A stretch of 64,000 bases of DNA from Pseudarthrobacter albicanus (GCF_018224015.1 NZ_JAGPOT010000023.1:1-64000); one strand, 5' to 3'; numbered from the stretch's first letter, positions 25,147-33,598 are shown. A program made the numbers and translations. The notes: generated from the letters alone by a model not told the origin.

Positions 25147-25181
25147 AAAGCGTCCGTTCCTGTTGCATGGGCGGGCGCTTT
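25147..25181 (+). terminator. Hairpin terminator after the winged-helix gene
   Basis: AAAGCGTCCG (25147-25156) pairs with CGGGCGCTTT (25172-25181) with one G-U pair and a 15-base loop, followed by T/C-rich sequence. The rest of the 335-base gap to 25468 shows no supported gene. Confidence 0.6.
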
Positions 25182-25467
25182 CGCTTTCGCGGCACGATCC
25201 CTCGGCGCCTGCGCTCGTTCCTCACGCAACAACGGCGCTTTCGGGATGTGCCGCTACGCTGCAGCGCCCTTACCTTGCAGACAGTCGCTGTTGGGCGGCC
25301 GGACTCGCAGACTATGTGCCTCCGCTGCCCGGTTAGCGCGGCTGGGGTGTCACGCAGGGCACTCTTTTGGCGTCCCCCTTCGTATGCGCGGCCCGGCATT
25401 CCGCGGGACTGAACTGTTGGTGCTGCTAAAAGCGTGCTCGGCGCGACGGCGGCGCTAGGCTTGGGCC

Positions 25468-25995
25468 ATGAGCGCGCATCACATCAGACGGCTGGTGATC
25501 ATGAGGCATGCCAAGGCCGACTGGCCCGGCGGCGTCGCGGATCACGACAGGCCGCTCGAAGAGCGCGGCCACCGGGACGCCCCGATGGCCGGCAAATGGC
25601 TGCTCAAACACGGCGTGGTACCGGACTTCATCCTCTGCTCCAGCGCACTCCGCACCCGGCAGACCTGCACCTGGGTGTGCAGCGAACTCGGAGACAAGGC
25701 CCCGACGCCGAAGCTTGAGGACGGCCTTTACGCCGCCTCGGCGCAGCGGATGCTGACCGTCATCAACCATGTCCCGGATACCGTCACCACGCTCATGGTG
25801 ATCTCGCACATGCCGGGAGTGCAGGACCTGGCCATGCACCTGGCGTCCCGCAATTCCAACCATGATGCCTACATGGATGCTGCCACCCGGTATCCCACCA
25901 GCGCCCTGACCGTCATGGAGACGGAAAAGCCCTGGGCTGAGCTGGATGGCCAGGACGCCCGGCTGACGCGGTTCAAGGTACCCCGGGCCAAATAG
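25468..25995 (+). CDS. SixA-like histidine phosphatase family protein
   Basis: Short phosphoglycerate-mutase-like (branch 1) protein of 175 residues: the RHG-type active site reads 'LVIMRHAKADWP' with the phospho-acceptor His14, then 'LEERGHRDAPMAGKWL', 'ILCSSALRTRQT' (second Arg) and the second catalytic His in 'LMVISHMPGVQDLAM'. SixA removes phosphate from His-phosphotransfer domains in E. coli; the substrate here is unknown. The ATG is 6 bases after a TAGGCT hexamer (25456-25461) and lacks a Shine-Dalgarno, so a leaderless mRNA is likely. Confidence 0.87.
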   Translation: MSAHHIRRLVIMRHAKADWPGGVADHDRPLEERGHRDAPMAGKWLLKHGVVPDFILCSSALRTRQTCTWVCSELGDKAPTPKLEDGLYAASAQRMLTVINHVPDTVTTLMVISHMPGVQDLAMHLASRNSNHDAYMDAATRYPTSALTVMETEKPWAELDGQDARLTRFKVPRAK

Positions 25996-26109
25996 CGGCC
26001 TTCCTGCCGCTGGCCAGTGCCGGAATCCATAGTCAGACGCCCGATTCTGCGCTTTACTGGTCCTGAATACACCTGTGGTTGTTTCGACCGAGAGAAGAGG
26101 CGGATCGTC

Positions 26110-26634
26110 GTGGATTCAGGGCAGCTCGTAGGGATCATCGTCGGCATTGTCGTGGTGCTGGCGATCGTTGCGGTAGCAATCTTCCTCAGCCGCAAGCGCA
26201 AAGTGACGGCGAACCGGAACAAAGCCGCGGAAATCCGGGAAAAGGCCAAGGCGGACGAGTTCACTGCACGGGAGGGCGAGGCGAAGGCGGCACGCGCCGG
26301 GGCGGACGCCCAGCAGGCTGAAGTTGACGCGCAGCGGCTGCGTAAAGAAGCCCTCGGCCGCCAGCAGGAGGCCGAGAGCGCCCGGGCCGGGTCACAGGAG
26401 CAGTTGCGGAAAGCCGATGAACTGGATCCGGACGTGGTCACCGCCGAACACGGGGACGCCCGAACAGACGAAGGCAACACCAGCGGAGGACAGACCCGCG
26501 GCGAGGCCCGCAACGACGCGGCCGGCGAGCAACCGCGCCGGGACCGTACCGCGCGGGAAAACGCCGCCGGCGACGGCACCACCCACAACCCGGGGGACGA
26601 TCAGAACCGGGGCGACCGGCCGCGGAATCTCTGA
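26110..26634 (+). CDS. Single-pass membrane protein with coiled-coil cytosolic tail
   Basis: Protein of 174 residues, not recognised. One TM at residues about 6-28 ('LVGIIVGIVVVLAIVAVAIF') is followed by basic 'SRKRK', a charged Ala-rich helix (about 30-110, heptad-like, likely coiled coil) and a disordered Gly/Asp/Arg-rich tail. The GTG at 26110 has AGAGG 9 bases upstream and places the TM at the N-terminus. Similar short anchored coiled-coil proteins occur in actinobacteria with unknown role. It converges on the next gene. Confidence 0.7.
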   Translation: MDSGQLVGIIVGIVVVLAIVAVAIFLSRKRKVTANRNKAAEIREKAKADEFTAREGEAKAARAGADAQQAEVDAQRLRKEALGRQQEAESARAGSQEQLRKADELDPDVVTAEHGDARTDEGNTSGGQTRGEARNDAAGEQPRRDRTARENAAGDGTTHNPGDDQNRGDRPRNL

Positions 26635-26642
26635 CCGCGCGC

Positions 26643-27314
26643 TCAGCGGCGGCCGGAGGCCCTGGCTGCCGTCCGGGTGGGGGACTTGGCAGCTGGTTTG
26701 GCTGGTGACTTCGCGACGGGTTTGGCTGCCGATGGTGTCGCCGACGACGGACGCTTCGAGGCCGGGGCCGGGTTCCTCGGCGCCGATGGGCCGGCTGCTG
26801 ATGTCCTGGATGCCCGCGTAGTGGCTCCCCGCGGTGCGGATCCCCGGGAGGAGACGGAGTTGGAGGCGGGCCGCCTCGCCGGGCCCCGGCGAGCGGGGCG
26901 GGAGCCCGGACGCCGGCGCGACGCGTAGCCGTTGCCCCTGCCGGGCAGGACTGTGCCGGCGAACAGCAGCAGCAGGGTGGCCGCGCCGGACACCGCCGCG
27001 AGGTAGAAATACAGGTCCGGATGATCGGCATCGACACGGGTCGACAAGGCATCGGGATCGGGATTGAAGGCGAGCCCCCACTGTCGCAGGAATGCGATGC
27101 CGAAGGCAATGAAGAGGATGCTGCCGAGCCCGGTCGCGGCCAGGGTCTTGTGCCTCCGGCGGATCAGCAGCTCCGCCACACACGCGACGTAGGCCGCGGC
27201 GCAGACGGCGAGGAACCACATGAACACCGTCTCGTGGAGGGTGATGCCTGTCAGTACCAGCAGGGCCAGGGCGGCGAGCATCGCTCCGATGGCAAACTTG
27301 CCGCTGTTACCCAT
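26643..27314 (-). CDS. Membrane protein with lysine/alanine/proline-rich basic tail
   Basis: About 223 residues. Four TM segments occupy the first 130 residues ('FAIGAMLAALALLVLTGITL', 'AYVACVAELL', 'GSILFIAFGIAFLRQW', 'LAAVSGAATLLLLFAGTVL'). A long C-terminal tail follows, very rich in Arg, Ala, Ser, Pro and Lys with KPxAKSPxK-type repeats resembling histone H1-like tails; it could contact nucleic acid or acidic polymers. The start is uncertain: ATGs at 27335, 27323 and 27314 are in frame and all overlap the end of the tetR gene. The overlap suggests it is the last gene of the YhgE operon. Function unknown. Confidence 0.68.
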   Translation of the reverse strand: MGNSGKFAIGAMLAALALLVLTGITLHETVFMWFLAVCAAAYVACVAELLIRRRHKTLAATGLGSILFIAFGIAFLRQWGLAFNPDPDALSTRVDADHPDLYFYLAAVSGAATLLLLFAGTVLPGRGNGYASRRRPGSRPARRGPARRPASNSVSSRGSAPRGATTRASRTSAAGPSAPRNPAPASKRPSSATPSAAKPVAKSPAKPAAKSPTRTAARASGRR

Positions 27315-27993
27315 GTGACGCATGTGAATAATCATCCCTGACGAGGGGCCGCTTCACCACGTAGCCGCGCATGGAGGCCATGATTGCGGCGACGCTCTGT
27401 TCCCGGGTCCGCTCGGGATTGTACGTTTGGCGGTCCAGGCCCACCACGAAGCAGGCCCCGAACACAGCCGTTTCCAGGCTGCCCCGCGACACGGCCGGAT
27501 CCACGGGGTAGACGGCCTCCACGCCCTCAATCGCGGCTCCAATCACGGCAAGGAGCCGCCCGCGGAGCTCCGTGAAGGTGTCCTGCCATTCGCTCGGCGT
27601 CCGCCAGTTCTCGCTGACCCACAGCCGCGCGAAGGAGGGATACTCGTCCATGAAGTCGATGGCCTGGCCGACCATCTCCTCCATCGCGGTGAGGGGATCT
27701 CCGGTCTCGTCCCTGGCGTTCAGGAGCCGTCCCAGCAGGATGTCCACGCCGTGACGGAGAAGCTGGGCAATGAGGTCGGATTTGCTGCCGAAGTTGTAAT
27801 AGACGGTGCCCTTGGAAACCCCCGCGGCGGCCGCAATCTCATCGACCGTGACACCCGCCGCGCCGCGCTCGCCGATCAGCACCATGGAAGCCTCGAAGAG
27901 CTTCTGCTTGGTGGCATTCGTTCGGCCGGGACGGAGTTTCCTGTCCGCCTCGCCGGAGGCAGCGGCGCTGCTTCCCGTTGGGGTCGTGCTCAT
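27307..27993 (-). CDS. TetR/AcrR-family transcriptional regulator
   Basis: Protein of 228 residues: disordered start, HTH at about 30-80 ('TKQKLFEASMVLIGERGAAG', 'VDEIAAAAGVSKGTVYYNFG', 'KSDLIAQLLRHGVDILL'), then a helical ligand-binding domain. Its ATG overlaps the TGA of the YhgE gene (ATGA at 27990-27993), so it is translated with the transporter it probably controls. The 18-bp palindrome at 30790-30807 inside the operon promoter is the obvious operator. Ligand unknown; TetR proteins next to YhgE/Pip genes usually answer to hydrophobic or surface-active compounds (inference). Confidence 0.9.
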   Translation of the reverse strand: MSTTPTGSSAAASGEADRKLRPGRTNATKQKLFEASMVLIGERGAAGVTVDEIAAAAGVSKGTVYYNFGSKSDLIAQLLRHGVDILLGRLLNARDETGDPLTAMEEMVGQAIDFMDEYPSFARLWVSENWRTPSEWQDTFTELRGRLLAVIGAAIEGVEAVYPVDPAVSRGSLETAVFGACFVVGLDRQTYNPERTREQSVAAIMASMRGYVVKRPLVRDDYSHASHG

Positions 27994-30038
27994 ACGGCGA
28001 TCTCCGGTTTCAGGGACTTGAGTGTCCAGTACTTGCGCTTCCGGGCGGCAAGGGTGGACATTGCCAGTCCCAGCAAAGTGTAGCCAACGAGGCCCAGCAT
28101 CGTGGGCACGATGGTGGCCAGGTCGGCGCCATAGATCAGGTGCCGCATGCCGCTGACCACATGGCCCATGGGCAGGAGCCGGTGCACCACGTGGAGCGGC
28201 TCCGGCGTCGTCTGCCACGGGAACGTGCCGCCGGAGGAGACAAGCTGCAGCACCAGCAGAATCAGCACCACGAGCTTTCCGGGAGTTCCGAGCAGTGCCA
28301 CGACGCCTTGGATGATGGCGCTGAACGCCATTGCCGCTGCCAGCATCAGGAACCACATCAGCACGGGGTGGGCAGGATCGAGTCCCAGCCCCACATCCAC
28401 CACGAGGGTGAGCAAGCTCGCCTGCACGGCCGAGACCGCCAGGAACGGAAGCCAGCCTCCGGCCGCGATCTTCCACGACGGCGCGTTGGACGCCAGCGCC
28501 CGCTGCGTGACGGGCCGCATCGCCTGGACCAGCATGAAGATGCCGATCCACAGGGCCAGGGGGAGGAAGAACGGCGCGAGCCCGGCGCCGTAGGACCCCG
28601 CGGTGGCCTGCGAGACGTTGCTGACGGACACAGGGTCCGCCATGACCTTGGTGAGGCTGCCTTTCTGGGCATCGTCGGGGTTGGGGATTTCCCCGGCGCC
28701 CTTGGCGAGTTCATCGGCCAGGTTCCTGGCGCCCGCGGACGCCGCGGCGGCCCCGCTCTCAAGCTGCGCCGCGCCGTCGTCGAGCTGCTGGGCGCCCCCG
28801 GCGAGCCTGCCGGCGCCGTCCAGCGCGTTCTGCTGGCCGGCGGCCAGCGCGGAGGCGCCGGCTGCGAGCTGGTCGGCGCCGGCGGAGGCCTGTCCGACGG
28901 CGGCGCTCAGGGCAGGCGCGGCGCCCGCCAGGCCGGCGGCGCCGGCGCTCACGGCTGCCGAACCGTCCGCCAACTGCCGGACCTGGACCGCCGCCGTCTT
29001 GAGCGTGGCCGCGGAGCCCGTGGATGTGGCCGGGGCGGGGTGGGCATCGACGTCGGCGAGGATCGCCTCCGCCTGGACAGGAGTGATGACCCCGGCCGCG
29101 ACAAGCCGGGCGTTTGACGCCACGACCAGGCCGCGCCGTGCCTGCCCGGCGGCCTGTTCGGAGGCGGCGAGCTGGCCGGCGAGGCCCTGGACAGCAGTGT
29201 TGAGGGCGGCGTTGCCCGCGGCCACCTGCGCGGCCCCGTCGGCCAGGCGCTGGGTGTCGGCAGGCAGCGTGGCCGTCTTGTCCGTGAGCCGCGCCAGGCC
29301 GGTGCTGAGCTGGCCGGCCCCGGCGCCGAGCGTGGCGGCGCCGTCCCGGAGCTGGAGCTGCCCGTCATGGAGCTCCGCGGCGCCGTTCCTTAGCTCCCCG
29401 GTGCCCTGGTGCAGGGTCACGGTCCCGTCGTGCAGCGTCGCGGCGCCGTCGGCCAGCTGTCCGGCGCCGTCGGCGGCCTTCAGCATCCGGGAGTGGATAG
29501 TGCCGAATCCGGTGAGGAGCCGGTTGGCGGTTTCCTCGCCGACTTCCGTGGCGACCGTGGAGTGCACGGCGGTGGTGAGCTTGTCCACGATGGTGCCCAG
29601 GAGGTAGTTGTTGGCGTCATTGGTGGTGACGTTGAGCATGGCCTGGCTGGCGGCGTCGAAGCTGCCGGGGGAGACGAGGTTCGCGGAGAAGTCCTTGGGG
29701 ATCTTCAGGGCGAAGGCGTACTTGCCGGAACGCACGCCCTGGTCCGCTTCCGCCGGGTCCGGGACCGTCTGCCAGTTGAAGACATGGCCGTCCACCAGGC
29801 TCTCGGCGACCTTCCGGCCGGCCTCCAGCCGGGTGCCGTCGGCGGAGGTGGCGCCCGAGTCCTGGACCACGAGGGCCGCGTCGATCTGGTTCAGTTTGCC
29901 GTACGGATCCCAGTTGGCATAAAGGTACACGGCGCCGTAGAGCAGCGGGACCATGGCCAGGGCCAGGATGGTCAGCCTGGGCAGCAGCCCGCCGGTCAGG
30001 CGCTTGAGTTCGGAGCGGGCGAGCCGCAGCACAGTCAC
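27990..30038 (-). CDS. YhgE/Pip-family membrane protein (ABC-2-like)
   Basis: Protein of 682 residues. One N-terminal TM ('LTILALAMVPLLYGAVYLYA') is followed by an extracytoplasmic domain with the family segment 'WDPYGKLNQIDAALVVQDSG'. A very long helical region (about 200-450) carries recurring LxDGAxxLxxG units, a family feature predicted to form a rod. About five TMs are at the C-terminus ('LAPFFLPLALWIGIFMLVQAM' region onward). Relatives include phage-infection protein Pip and type VII-secretion-linked EsaA-like proteins. GTG start overlaps the stop of the upstream ATPase-like gene (GTGA). Likely exports or translocates something together with that partner; substrate unknown. Confidence 0.88.
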   Translation of the reverse strand: MTVLRLARSELKRLTGGLLPRLTILALAMVPLLYGAVYLYANWDPYGKLNQIDAALVVQDSGATSADGTRLEAGRKVAESLVDGHVFNWQTVPDPAEADQGVRSGKYAFALKIPKDFSANLVSPGSFDAASQAMLNVTTNDANNYLLGTIVDKLTTAVHSTVATEVGEETANRLLTGFGTIHSRMLKAADGAGQLADGAATLHDGTVTLHQGTGELRNGAAELHDGQLQLRDGAATLGAGAGQLSTGLARLTDKTATLPADTQRLADGAAQVAAGNAALNTAVQGLAGQLAASEQAAGQARRGLVVASNARLVAAGVITPVQAEAILADVDAHPAPATSTGSAATLKTAAVQVRQLADGSAAVSAGAAGLAGAAPALSAAVGQASAGADQLAAGASALAAGQQNALDGAGRLAGGAQQLDDGAAQLESGAAAASAGARNLADELAKGAGEIPNPDDAQKGSLTKVMADPVSVSNVSQATAGSYGAGLAPFFLPLALWIGIFMLVQAMRPVTQRALASNAPSWKIAAGGWLPFLAVSAVQASLLTLVVDVGLGLDPAHPVLMWFLMLAAAMAFSAIIQGVVALLGTPGKLVVLILLVLQLVSSGGTFPWQTTPEPLHVVHRLLPMGHVVSGMRHLIYGADLATIVPTMLGLVGYTLLGLAMSTLAARKRKYWTLKSLKPEIAV

Positions 30039-30748
30039 TTGGCATCCTCAGTTTCGAGCGGTCGGCGTGGTTGGGGCAGTTCGTTGGGTTCGGTAAGTTC
30101 GCGGGGAAGGCCGCCGCCGGCCGGCGGGGCGGCATTGCCGATCACGGCGGCGGGGCCGGTCCAGTCCGCCGGGATGCGGGCGACGGTGGCGACGACGGCG
30201 AGCGGCCGGTCGGCGTCGTACGCCAGTTCCTCCAGCCGCGGCAGCCAGTCCGCGGGATCCCCGCCGTGCCGGTCCGGGGAGTCGGCTACGAGGAGGTCGA
30301 CGCGCGGATCCGCCAGGGCGAGGGCCGTGAGGAGTCCGATCCGCCGGCCGGCCGGCAGTTGCTCGGTCCACAGCCCGGCGATGTCCTCGAAGCGGTTGGC
30401 CGTCAACCATCCGGAGCCGGGCAGCGCGCCGCGGTAGCGGCGCGGGATAAACGCGAGGTCTTCCGTGACGAGATCCCGGACGCTCAGGTGCTCCTCGGGA
30501 TCGTTGACGCCGGGGGCGTCCACGACGGCGCTCGCCAGGCGGAGGTCCGTGAGCCGGGCGCTGCCGTCCCAGGCCACGGTCCCGCCGGTGGGCTTCATGC
30601 GGCCGCTCAGGGCCAGGGCCAGGGCAGTCCGGTGATCCTGGCGGGCGCCGGAAACCAGCAGGAGCCGGCCGCGGCCGGCCTGCAGCGAGGTGGGCGGGAG
30701 CAGATCGTCCCGCCGGCCCTTCACATGGAGCTGGTGTACGGAGAGCAA
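30035..30748 (-). CDS. Degenerate ABC-type ATP-binding protein, partner of YhgE
   Basis: About 237 residues with the outline of an ABC ATPase but eroded motifs. The P-loop region reads 'LLLVSGARQDHRTALALAL', without the GK[ST] of a Walker A. The Walker B-like strand is 'VDLLVADSPDRHG', with Ser where the catalytic Glu should be, and no LSGGQ is visible. The fold cues 'MKPTGGTVAWDGSARLTDL' and 'LTALALADPRVDLLVADSP' are still ABC-like. TTG 30748 is preferred: GAAAGG is 6 bases upstream and it lies after the promoter, whereas the longer frame from 30781 would begin inside the -10 box. It overlaps the YhgE start. Probably a structural or nucleotide-independent partner. Confidence 0.7.
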   Translation of the reverse strand: MLSVHQLHVKGRRDDLLPPTSLQAGRGRLLLVSGARQDHRTALALALSGRMKPTGGTVAWDGSARLTDLRLASAVVDAPGVNDPEEHLSVRDLVTEDLAFIPRRYRGALPGSGWLTANRFEDIAGLWTEQLPAGRRIGLLTALALADPRVDLLVADSPDRHGGDPADWLPRLEELAYDADRPLAVVATVARIPADWTGPAAVIGNAAPPAGGGLPRELTEPNELPQPRRPLETEDAK

Positions 30749-30780
30749 GAGCGGCCTTTCGCAGGGGATGATCTGCTTCA

Positions 30781-30809
30781 AGCCTAACCGAACTGACCGG
30801 TCAGTTCAA
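30781..30809 (-). promoter_or_regulatory. Promoter with 18-bp TetR-type palindromic operator
   Basis: On the minus strand: -35 TTGAAC (30804-30809), 17 bases, -10 TAGGCT (30781-30786). The perfect palindrome GAACTGACCGGTCAGTTC (30790-30807) fills the spacer and part of the -35 box, ideal for repression of the ATPase-yhgE-tetR operon by its own TetR protein. Confidence 0.8.
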
Positions 30810-30835
30810 ATAGAATCCATGCCCCAGGGGTCGCA

Positions 30836-30892
30836 CGAACGGACACTTGGCGCCCAAAAACCAGCGGATTCGGGGCGCCAAGTGTCCGTTCG
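30836..30892 (-). terminator. Perfect 20-bp inverted repeat downstream of the flavoprotein gene
   Basis: CGAACGGACACTTGGCGCCC (30836-30855) and its exact complement (30873-30892) enclose 17 bases. It begins 3 bases after the flavoprotein stop codon and ends about 27 bases before the YhgE-operon -35 box. No T-tract follows on either strand. Probably acts as terminator/insulator and may be a dispersed repeat. Confidence 0.7.
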
Positions 30893-30895
30893 GGC

Positions 30896-32371
30896 TCAGA
30901 GGCCGTAGTCCTCGAGCAGCCGGAGCCACACTTCGCTGATCGTGGGGTACGACGGCACCGCGTGCCAGAGGCGGTCCAGCGGGACTTCGCCCACGACGGC
31001 GATGGTGGCCGCGTGCAGCAGTTCGGCCACGTCCGGGCCCGCGAACGTAGCACCCAGCAGGACCTTGCGGTCCTCATCGACTACGAGCTGGGCCCAGCCC
31101 TCGTAATGCTCGGCGTGCAGCGAGGAGCCGGCCACCTGGATGGGCAGCTCGACCGAGGAAACCTTGAAGCCCTCCTTTTCCGCTTGCTCCACGGTCCGCC
31201 CCACGTTGGCCAGTTCCGGGTCGGTGAACACCACATTCGGAATGGCGTGCTCGTCGGCCGTCTGCGCGTAGCGGCTCCACGGGGCGGGCTCGCCGGCCAG
31301 CCCGCCCTTGGCCCGGGCGGCGATGGCGTCCCCGGTGGCCCTGGCCTCGTACTTGCCCTGATGGGTCAGCATCACCTTGCCGGCGGCGTCGCCCGCGGCG
31401 TAGAGCCAGGGCCCCCCGCCGCCCGGTGTGGCCGCGGCGTTTCCGGCGGCCCCCGCGACCAGCCCAGTGGAATCGGTCCGGAGCCGCAGCGGTTTGCCGT
31501 CTTCTGCGCCGAGCCCCACGCTCTCAAGACCGATCCCCTCCAGTGCCGGGTGCCGGCCGGTCGCCACGAGGAGTTTGTCCGCCGTGACGGTGCTGCCGCC
31601 GTCGAGCGTCAGGGTGAGGGTCCCGTCCGCATCCCCGCGGGCGCTTTGGGTGCCGGTCTGCAGGTGGAGTTCGACGCCGTCGGCGCGCAGGCCTGCCGCG
31701 ACGAGGTCTGCCGCCTCCGCCGGGAACATGCCGAGCAGCCCGTGCCGCGCCACGACCGTGACCGCCGCGCCGAGCCGCGCGTACGCCTGCGCGAGTTCGG
31801 TGCCGGCCACGCCGCCGCCGAGCACGGCCAGCCGTCCGGGGATCTCCCTGGCTGATGTGGCCTCCCGGGTGGTCCAGAATTTGAGGTCCGCCAGCCCGTC
31901 AATCGGCGGCACATTCGGGCGGGAACCTGTTGCGACCACGACGGCGTGCCGTGCCGACAGCAGGTAGCTGTTGCCGTCCCGTCCGGCCACTTCCACGTTC
32001 CGCGGGGCGGTGATCCGGCCGTGGCCGCGGATCAGTTCGATCCCGGCATCCTCGGCCCACTTGACCTGGCTGTCATCCTGCCAGTTGGACGTGAAATAGT
32101 CCCGGCGCTTCAGGACGGCGGCGGCATCCAGGGTCCGGGTCACGGCCTCCGTCGCGCCCGGGACGGTCTGGGCGGCATGCAGGGCCGTTCCGGGCCGGAG
32201 CAGTGCCTTGGACGGCATGCAGGCCCAGTACGAGCATTCACCGCCCACCAGTTCAGCCTCAATCAGCACCGCGGTCAGTCCGCCGCGGACCACACGTTCC
32301 GCCACGTTCTCGCCCACGGCGCCCGCGCCGATCACGATGACATCGAATTCACGCTCACGCTGTGCCGTCAT
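30896..32371 (-). CDS. FAD-dependent pyridine nucleotide-disulfide oxidoreductase (Lpd-like)
   Basis: Protein of 491 residues in the class I disulfide-reductase family (dihydrolipoamide dehydrogenase, mercuric reductase, glutathione/mycothione reductase). FAD site 'VIVIGAGAVGENVAERV'; redox-active disulfide Cys46-x4-Cys51 in 'GGECSYWACMPSKAL'; NAD(P) site 'LAVLGGGVAGTELAQAYARL'; second FAD motif 'WLYAAGDAAGKVMLTHQGKY'; dimerisation domain with 'VFTDPELANVGRTV'. The usual C-terminal catalytic His-Pro-x-Glu region reads 'HAVPSYPTISEVW'. The redox motif Cys-x4-Cys with Tyr-Trp inside differs from canonical Lpd (CLNVGC), so the substrate is open. Not linked to any 2-oxoacid dehydrogenase gene here. 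Confidence 0.88.
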   Translation of the reverse strand: MTAQREREFDVIVIGAGAVGENVAERVVRGGLTAVLIEAELVGGECSYWACMPSKALLRPGTALHAAQTVPGATEAVTRTLDAAAVLKRRDYFTSNWQDDSQVKWAEDAGIELIRGHGRITAPRNVEVAGRDGNSYLLSARHAVVVATGSRPNVPPIDGLADLKFWTTREATSAREIPGRLAVLGGGVAGTELAQAYARLGAAVTVVARHGLLGMFPAEAADLVAAGLRADGVELHLQTGTQSARGDADGTLTLTLDGGSTVTADKLLVATGRHPALEGIGLESVGLGAEDGKPLRLRTDSTGLVAGAAGNAAATPGGGGPWLYAAGDAAGKVMLTHQGKYEARATGDAIAARAKGGLAGEPAPWSRYAQTADEHAIPNVVFTDPELANVGRTVEQAEKEGFKVSSVELPIQVAGSSLHAEHYEGWAQLVVDEDRKVLLGATFAGPDVAELLHAATIAVVGEVPLDRLWHAVPSYPTISEVWLRLLEDYGL

Positions 32372-32558
32372 GGCAACAGCCTACGCCGGGGCTGTGACCC
32401 GGTTCCGGAGCCCGCGGCCGGCCCGCGTCCGGAGCCCGCGTCCGGCGGGGTCCGGCGCGCCTCGAATTCAGGCGGCAGGAACTCCAGCCCGATACGGCCT
32501 GTGCAGGACGTGGGACCTTCGCTACTGTAAGGAACACAGAACGGCGAGGGGACACATC

Positions 32559-33290
32559 ATGACCGCAGCCAGCGCGGTGACGCAGGCGAGGTTCAGCGCA
32601 CAGGCCCGGCTTCGCGCCCTGCAGTCGGACATCATGGAGCTGATTCTGGAGCGCGAGCTGGACACGGGGGACCCGCTGCCTACGGAGAATGAGCTCGCCG
32701 CTGCGCTCGGCGTCGGGCGGAATACGCTGCGGGAGTCACTCAAGGTGCTCCAGGCATTGGGCGTGATCGAGATCCGCCACGGCTTCGGCATGTTCGTGGC
32801 CCCGAGCAACTTCGATGCCCTCACCGACGGGCTCACCTTCCGGGGCCGGTTGTCGTTGCGGCACCAAGGGCAGGAGGCCCTGCAGCTGGTGGACGCCAGG
32901 CAGGCACTCGAGGTCGGGCTGATCGGCGGCGCGATCGACAAGATCACGCGGGAACAGCTCGCCGCCGTCGAGGAGTCCGTGCTCCGGATGGAAACCCTGG
33001 CCGCGGCCGGCGAGCATTTCCTGGAGGCCGACGCCGAGTTCCACCGCCGGCTGTTCGAGCCGCTGAACAACGAACTGCTGATCAGCCTGCTGGGGGTCTT
33101 CTGGACGGTCTACCGCAGGATCCACTTCGAACTCGGCGGCACGGACACGGTGGACCTGGTGGAGGAGGCCTCAACGCACCGGGGAATTTACGAGGCCGCG
33201 GCAGCGGCGGACAAGGTGCTGGCCGCCGGGCGGCTCGCCACGCACTTCGACGGGATCCGGGGCCGCATCGCGCAGGCTGTTTCGATGTAA
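32559..33290 (+). CDS. FadR/GntR-family transcriptional regulator
   Basis: Protein of 243 residues: GntR winged helix 'DTGDPLPTENELAAALGVGR' and 'NTLRESLKVLQALGVIEIRH' at about 30-85, followed by an all-helical FCD ligand/metal domain (about 100-235) with His residues in 'AEFHRRLFEPLNN' and 'EASTHRGIYEAAA' as metal ligands. GAGGGG lies about 9 bases before ATG 32559. It is divergent from the flavoprotein gene (187 bases apart) and precedes tRNA-Arg and pckG; either could be a target. FCD regulators usually sense carboxylic acids or sugar acids. Confidence 0.9.
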   Translation: MTAASAVTQARFSAQARLRALQSDIMELILERELDTGDPLPTENELAAALGVGRNTLRESLKVLQALGVIEIRHGFGMFVAPSNFDALTDGLTFRGRLSLRHQGQEALQLVDARQALEVGLIGGAIDKITREQLAAVEESVLRMETLAAAGEHFLEADAEFHRRLFEPLNNELLISLLGVFWTVYRRIHFELGGTDTVDLVEEASTHRGIYEAAAAADKVLAAGRLATHFDGIRGRIAQAVSM

Positions 33291-33358
33291 CGGGATCCGC
33301 AGTTGCCGGCGCTTACCCCGGACATTTACACCTGCGCCTTCACCAGGCGCTTAAAGCG

Positions 33359-33395
33359 AAGATCCGCACCGGCGGACCGGTGCGGATCTTTTTCT
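33359..33395 (+). terminator. Intrinsic terminator of the gntR gene
   Basis: A 14-bp perfect stem (33359-33372 with 33377-33390, loop CGGA) is followed by TTTCTC, ending a TTTTT run. In reverse it also sits just beyond the tRNA-Arg 3' end, so it can serve both strands. Confidence 0.9.
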
Positions 33396-33398
33396 CTG

Positions 33399-33472
<74 letters not shown>

Positions 33473-33571
33473 ATTCCCGGCTCTTGGAGAACTTCTCGCT
33501 CCCCGAACCTCGAATTACTTTACGCGAGGGGAGCCGCAGTTACAAATCGAAACAGGTGTAATCTGGCTGAC

Positions 33572-33598
33572 TAGACCGGTCTACGTGACCTTGGTCAC
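33572..33598. promoter_or_regulatory. Palindrome plus CRP/GlxR-like site upstream of pckG
   Basis: TAGACCGGTCTA (33572-33583) is a perfect 12-bp palindrome. Directly after it, GTGACCTTGGTCAC (33585-33598) matches the GTGA-N6-TCAC core of CRP/GlxR-type cAMP receptor operators. Both lie 150-180 bases before pckG, where control of gluconeogenesis by carbon state is expected. Confidence 0.6.

Noticed and set aside
32404..32440. Direct repeat TCCGGAGCCCGCG with 24-base period between the flavoprotein and GntR genes
   Set aside because: Short and very GC-rich, within expected slippage noise; no regulatory logic could be supported.
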